64,000 nt of DNA from positions 282,871 to 346,870 of the forward strand of contig JADQAV010000010.1 in the NCBI GenBank assembly GCA_019775845.1. Reading direction: 5' to 3'. Numbering within the stretch: position 1 is the first letter of the stretch; every line of letters begins with the position of its first letter. The notes beneath the pieces are model-generated. The model did not search any database. It saw only the letters and a program-made list of their open reading frames with translations, and was not told the origin of the DNA. Below, in pieces: positions 58,960 through 64,000 of the stretch. A program made the position numbers and the translations under genes. Source of the stretch: Myrmaecium sp. VS I D KN 1 (lineage: Eukaryota > Ascomycota > Dothideomycetes > Valsariales > Valsariaceae).

Positions 58960-60863
58960 ATGCCTCGCACATACAACACCATGTCCTGCCAGATCTGTCG
59001 CGACCCGTTGGCGCAGTCTGCATCCTTCCACTGTCCCACTTGCGCCAGGGCTCTCTTATACCCTCTCCGTTTTTCGCAGGTTACCACGCTTTTAGAACGC
59101 GAGTCCTTCGGCAAGCACGTTGAGACAGTGGTCACGGGCAACATCGGATCCGTCCCAGAGAGCGGAAACATCTCCCTATCGGGTGCGCTCGTCAATTTAG
59201 AAGAGAGCGCGAAACATGTGGAATGGCAAAGGGCAGAGTCAGAGTCAGCGTCGTTGAAGGAACGACTGACGTTGATCGATGAGCAAGTCAAGTCCTTGAA
59301 CAAGCAGATTGAAACGGGAAGAACGGAGGTGGAAGCAAGGAAGCAAGCCGTACAGAGGAGAAGAGCGGACCTACGGGAGGCCGAACTTGGCGCCGATGCG
59401 CGGAGGGAGAAAGAGCTAGAACGCGTCAAGGCTGAAGTCGTCAAGATGGGAGTGCTTGGAGACAGGCTACACACCAAGACAGTGTATGCCAGGCGGCAGC
59501 TGTGTGCAGAAGCAGCGGCATTAGTGGGACTCAGACAGAGCCTGAGAAAGGGAAGGGATGGGAAGAAACGATACGGCTACTATGTTGGCAACTTGCGGAT
59601 CTATGATCTGCAAGAGCTACACGGTGAGCGATGGATTCTTAATCACCCGGCTGCAAATCACTGATTGCATTTATAGGAGCAAATCATGACCAAGCGACAG
59701 CCATGCTGGGCTCGGTCGCCCAGCTTCTCGTGCGGGTTTCGTACTATCTCGGCGTGCGACTCCCAGCAGAAATCACCCTTCCACACCGCGACTATCCTCT
59801 CCCCACCATCTTCTCTCCCACCTCATCCTATCAGTCGCGTGAAGTGCCCTTTCCTGGTTCAACGCCGTCCCACTCCTCCGGCATCTCGCCGGACGCCTCC
59901 CGGGTTCTGGAACACCAGCGCCCCCTCCCCCGGCCGCGTCCTCTCTTCTTCGACCGACAGCTATCCGACTTGATGAAGGAGGATCCGCCCGCATACAGCT
60001 GGTTCGTGGAAGGCGTAAGCCTGTTAGCATATGACATCGCCTGGCTGTGCCGGACGCAGGGCATGCACGAGGAATTCGTGACCTTCGAGGAGATTTGCTC
60101 CATGGGCAGGAACCTCTACAGGCTCTTGATCGACCCGACGGCAGAGAAGCCACCCGGTATGCAGCGCGTGCCATCCTCAAGAGCCATGAACGTCGGCAGC
60201 GGCAGCGAACGACGCCCATCGACGACCCATCCGCCGCCCTCCCCCGCGTCCCACGCGCGCGCCACGCCGTCTTCGCCGTCCCCGTCACCGGGACAGCCGC
60301 CGCCGCCCAACCCGCGGGGGTTCGGTCAACTGTCGCACGCGACGGCGCACAGCTTCCTGGGCGCGGCGGTCCACGCGGACGGGCTGCGCAACTGGGAGTT
60401 CCAGAACCCGGCGCGGATCGTGGACAAGCTGAAGGCGACGCTGCTGCTGCAGATGCAGAACGCGGAGTGGGAGGTGCTGGAGGAGCGGGAGTGGGATGAC
60501 ATGGCGGAGGCGGAGGCGGAGGCGGATGGCGGCGTGGTGGAGGAGGAGGAGCCGGTGGTGGTTGGGGGGGTGAAGGGTCGATTGCTGCAGCAGGATTCCG
60601 TAAAGGGACGTAGGGGGGAGGGCAACGGTTCGCTGGGTGGGCTGGGCGCAAAGCGTACTTCATTCACCGTGACCGGCGGGAACGCGCTGGCGAGCGGTGT
60701 GGTGGTGGATGGTCAGAGCCAGGGCGTGGCGGCGGCTGCGGCCGCGGCCGCGGCCCGGAAAGGGGTGAATGGGTGGACGCGGTTGAAGAGTCGAAGTGGC
60801 TCTGGTGCTTCTGGCGCTGGAGTTGAGGCGGGAAAGGGGGGCGGCACGCGAGGCAATGAATGA
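58960..60863 (+). CDS. atg14: ATG14, autophagy subunit of the class III PI3-kinase complex I
   Basis: Directs the Vps34 lipid kinase complex to the autophagosome formation site. Two exons, 58960-59623 and 59677-60863, give 616 aa. The N-terminal zinc-binding pattern CQIC...CPTCAR (residues 10-29) is followed by a coiled-coil region of about 100 residues, then YYVGNLRIYDLQELHGANHD, TAMLGSVAQLLVRVSYYLGV and LPAEITLPHRDYPLPTIFSP, the conserved ATG14 core, with the intron inside ELHG. The C-terminal part has YDIAWLCRTQGM, then a Ser/Pro linker, a conserved-looking block (NPRGFGQLSHATAHSFLGAA) and a Gly/Ala-rich tail. The + strand shifts from C-rich (59760-60330) to G-rich (60340-60863). Confidence 0.9.
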
Positions 60864-61318
60864 TTTTGAATGAATGGACGCTCATATTAACAAACAATTT
60901 TGAGGCGGACGAACATGAAGATTGAGATCTCGTATCGTTTGTGATTATATCTTGGATCATGATTTTTGGTTGAACAAGTGATAGAAATAGAAAGAGTCAT
61001 GGTCTTTTTGTGGCCGTCTGGCCTACGCTCACACGCGTTTGGAGGGTTTTGAGGTTGTAGACTCTGTATACACAACACGTTCACCCTGATGGACGGGTCT
61101 GGACTCTTTTGATGTTGTGTGTAGTAATAGTACCTAATGTACCTACCGTATTCAGTAATCGTAGGAGCCCACGCGGGAACGGAGGCGGGAGTGGAGGAGA
61201 AAACAATAGCATCGAACAACGTTAATTTTAAGCATCGCATGGGGGAGGGCGGTAATTGGTTGGTTGGTTGATTGATTGGTCGGGGAAGGTGGTTTCCGGT
61301 TCACACCCTTCTTTTTTT

Positions 61319-61351
<33 letters not shown>

Positions 61352-62871
61352 CTTCTTCTTCTCTTTTTTCTGTTTGTTTTGTTTTGGTTTGTTTTGTTTT
61401 GGTGATGATGGATGGAGGCAGGGAGGGATGTTGATTTTGCCGTGCTGTAGGTATGTATATGCATTATTTTTAGGGATGGAGATATGGCTACTCGGACTGA
61501 TATACCCCTTTCTCGTGTTTTTTGTGGTGTGTGGTGGTGGGCTGTGCTGTGCGCTGCTCGGGGCGGAGCGTGGGTTGTGAGAGTTGTGGAGCGTGGAGCG
61601 TGGAGCGTGGGGGAGGAGCCAGCGTGTGGCACGGAGCTGTGTGTGTGTGTGTGGCAGCCCGGCGTGAGGCTCGGCGAGGGAGGTCGGGTTTATTTGTGCG
61701 GATACGAGGCATTTCGTATGTACAGGATAGAATGTATGTACCTAGGAATTAACTTATATACAATTGCTTCAATAACAAGAGATAGTAACTTATGTATACT
61801 GTATGTATACACACGAGATATCTGATTTCATTGCACTTCGCCTTATGCAAGGTACCCGGCCGGCCAACAAATGCCGAAAGGCACTCAGTTCGGTCCGGAT
61901 GGATCCTGTGAGGTGAGGCCTTTTGGTACCTGGTGGATATGCAACCACTCACGGACGCAGCCACACAAACCACACAACATCACAACATCATCATCTGCCA
62001 TCCACCACTTCCTCCTCCATCACCATCACCTAGGATATGCGAGGATACCGTATGCGAGCAACCCTCACCGGGCAACCAGAACAAATGGAAATCACACAAC
62101 AGACAGCCACAGTACAACATACTACAACATAAATGGTGGCGGCGGATGACATCAATTGCATACTCCGGAGTAGGCCCAGAAGGCCCTGACAGGCTGCCAA
62201 GGTTCGGCGCCTTCATCTCAGGTCGAATGGTGATTTGCGCCCTAGTGAGATTGCACGGCGTGATGGCCCGTGGACCTCCCCCAGCGCGATGCGGAGCTAC
62301 CCTGACCGACCCTGACCGACCCCGAGCTACTCGGAACTAAACCCGCTGCCTCATTTCCCAGAGCCTCCCGCCGCACTCCCGCGGGCCTCTTACGGCCTCC
62401 CATCTTCGCCCAACTCGGCGTAGCCCTCGCCCTCTTCTCGTCCACCATTGCCCGCTGCGGAGTCCCGGCTGAGGGCGCTATGCCTCCATGGCGCCCGGTT
62501 TGGGCAGTCCGCACTCCGGATGACCTTCGCAGCCCGCCCGCCCACGCTCAAATCTCGTTCCCCTGGATGTCAAGTGAAGCGGGTGCGCGAGGCCCCCCTC
62601 CGCCGACCTCATATCTAACCGCCCTTCCCACTATTTCTCTCTTTTCTTTCCTTCTTTTCGATGCTCGGCTTCCTCCTGTCCTGACCGTCTCCATCCCTCC
62701 CCTCCCCCCATCCCCCCAGCGTCGTGCTTTTGGCCTTTGTGCCTAGTCACTCTTTTTGACCCCCCTCGTCGTCTTAACCGCTTCACTCTTTTAGCGGGCA
62801 GTCGTTACCTACCGTAATATCAGCGATCCCGTCCGATTATTCACCCCACAGCCGCATCAACACCATACGCC
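60864..62871. other. Intergenic region, btgE promoter
   Basis: 2 kb holding the atg14 3' flank and the upstream region of the GH17 gene. It contains a (TTC)n run at 61320-61361, a GT run at 61640-61653, AT-rich sequence (61720-61830) and a C/T-rich core promoter (62590-62790). No gene is supported. Confidence 0.65.
61320..61361. repeat. Microsatellite (TTC)n
   Basis: About 13-14 uninterrupted TTC units preceded by a T run, in intergenic DNA. Confidence 0.9.
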
Positions 62872-64000
62872 ATGAGGACCGCTGCTCTCGCCCTCGCCGC
62901 GGGCTCCCTGGTCGGCTCGGCCGCCGCCGGTCGTCTCCACGACAAGCACGCCAACTTCCACGAGCGTCGATACGCTGCATACTCCGCCGCCGCTCCCCTC
63001 GGGACCAGCGTGGCTGAGGAGACCTGCGGTTGCACCACCTTCACCACCACCGAGTACGGTGCTCCTACCTGTACGTGAAATGCGCGGCCTTTGGGAACCA
63101 TTCCGGAAGGCTAGGGTTGCAATTGTCTCTCTACGTTCGACAAGCGTGCTGACCTGTCACTATAGGGGTCCCTCAGGCTCCCCCGGCAACCACTGTTGTC
63201 GCTCCCACTCCTGAACTGACGGTCTGCCCGACCCCCGGTGTCTACACCATCCCTGCCACCACCGTCACCGTCAGCGAGACCACGACGGTGTGCGGCGCCA
63301 CCTCCGTTGTCCTTCCCTCCGGAACCCACACCACCGGCGGTGTGACCACCTCCGTTCCCCAGGCCACCACCATCACGGTGCCCTACCCCTCCCTCTCCAC
63401 CACCGGCTACCTCACCCACACCGTGGTCGAGACGACGACCTACGTCTGCCCCTCCGGCGGCGAGTACACCATCGCCCCCACCACCGTTTCCTGCACGGAA
63501 GAGAGCACGCTCTACTACCCCACCATCACCAGCTACGCTCCGGGCACCTACACCCGCTCCGAGGCCTCCACGACCGTCACCGAGACCAGCGTCGTCCTCT
63601 TCTGCCCGCTCGAGTCCAGCACCTGGTCGACCGTCCCGGCTTCCACCCCTTCCAGCGTCGCGGCTGTGACCTCCGTCGCTGCCGTCACTGTCCCCGCCTC
63701 CACTCCCTGCAGCGAGACTGTGATCGCGACTCCCAGCAGCGTGGTTGTTGAGGCCGTCGCCAGCTCCGCGCCCGCCGTTGCCAGCTCCGCTCCCGCCTCT
63801 TCCTCGGTCGTTGTTGTCTCCAGCGCCGCGCCCGTCTCTTCGGTCGTTGCTGTTTCCAGCGTGGCCGTTGTGGCCAGCTCCTCTGCGCCGGCATCTTCCT
63901 CCACCTCCACCTCCACCGTCGGCATCAAGACCAACGGCAACCAGTGGGCTCTGACCTACACCCCTTACACCTCCAGCGGCGAGTGCAAGGACGCCACCAC
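62872..64000 (+). CDS. btgE: GH17 cell-wall beta-glucosidase/glucanase of the btgE type, 3'-truncated by window edge
   Basis: Secreted wall protein of the BtgE/Scw family, expected to act on or transglycosylate beta-1,3-glucan. Exon 1 is 62872-63070 and exon 2 runs from 63166 past the edge. A signal peptide (RTAALALAAGSLVGSAAAG) is followed by an N-terminal segment with the CGC pair (ETCGCTT), typical of the family. Then come Thr/Ser/Pro-rich repeats with paired motifs GVYTIPATTVTVSETTTVCG and GEYTIAPTTVSC, each matching the duplicated unit known from BtgE, and an Ala/Ser/Val-rich stalk. The catalytic GH17 domain begins at WALTYTPYTSSGECKDATT and continues outside the window. Heavy O-mannosylation of the stalk is expected. 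Confidence 0.9.

Noticed and set aside
1-64000. Transposon, virus-derived element or secondary-metabolite cluster
   Set aside because: No reverse transcriptase, transposase, integrase, capsid, PKS or NRPS motif and no long terminal or inverted repeats were recognised.

Overview
The window is nuclear DNA of a filamentous ascomycete (Pezizomycotina). Genes carry short spliceosomal introns of about 45-110 nt with GTAAGT/GTATGT-type donors and YAG acceptors. The coding sequence is GC-rich, promoters are pyrimidine-rich, and the gene set is typical of moulds (SIN3, class I myosin with a fungal tail, ATG14, EMC6, a btgE-type GH17 wall glucanase, GH55 exo-1,3-glucanase). Class cannot be fixed from sequence alone; Dothideomycetes or Eurotiomycetes fit best. 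I read 23 protein genes, most with full exon structures worked out by eye from splice sites, reading phase and family motifs. I see no tRNA, rRNA, CRISPR array, transposon, virus-derived element or secondary-metabolite cluster.

Layout. 1-1780 (+) is an MNN10-type mannosyltransferase open at the left edge. 3819-5357 (+) is a tail-anchored unknown. 6898-8933 (-) is a vezatin/Inp2-like membrane protein, 10367-11248 (+) a conserved unknown, 11812-12230 (+) EMC6, and 13703-14559 (+) a thioredoxin-fold protein. 14840-17586 (-) is an MLH2-type MutL homologue. 18172-23289 (-) is the SIN3 corepressor, 24389-27515 (-) a GH3 beta-glucosidase with a PA14 insert, and 29072-32904 (-) myosin I. 33801-36565 (-) is a polo kinase, head to head with OPA3 at 36987-37822 (+). 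38315-39243 (+) is a conserved unknown. 39493-42396 (-) is a GH55 glucanase. 43942-46100 (+) is a fumarate reductase fused to cytochrome b5. 46580-47638 (-) is a probable mitochondrial protein, head to head with the APC/C subunit CDC26 at 47931-48140 (+). 48661-52848 (+) is a very large secreted GH16-GH128 fusion with repeated Cys-rich modules. 53209-54309 (-) is an ANCHR-like zinc-finger protein, 54756-56861 (-) a TED1/CDC1 phosphoesterase, 57541-58343 (-) a coiled-coil unknown, and 58960-60863 (+) ATG14. 62872 to the right edge (+) is a btgE-type GH17 protein.

How the genes relate. Most are housekeeping genes acting independently: secretory-pathway glycan and GPI processing (MNN10, EMC6, TED1), chromatin (SIN3), mismatch repair (MLH2), cell cycle (polo, CDC26, ANCHR), actin and endocytosis (myosin I), and autophagy (ATG14). 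Four glucan-active enzymes (GH3, GH55, GH16-GH128, GH17) lie within about 40 kb and could act on the same beta-glucan, either the fungus's own wall or foreign material, but they are interleaved with unrelated genes. The most unusual item is the GH16-GH128 fusion: two different beta-1,3-glucanase folds in one continuous exon, joined by a linker with a dibasic site and followed by four repeated modules. One of those modules contains an apparent frame break. A second, non-gene signal is a recurrent switch along the sense strand from C-rich to G-rich codon choice near the 3' ends of many genes.
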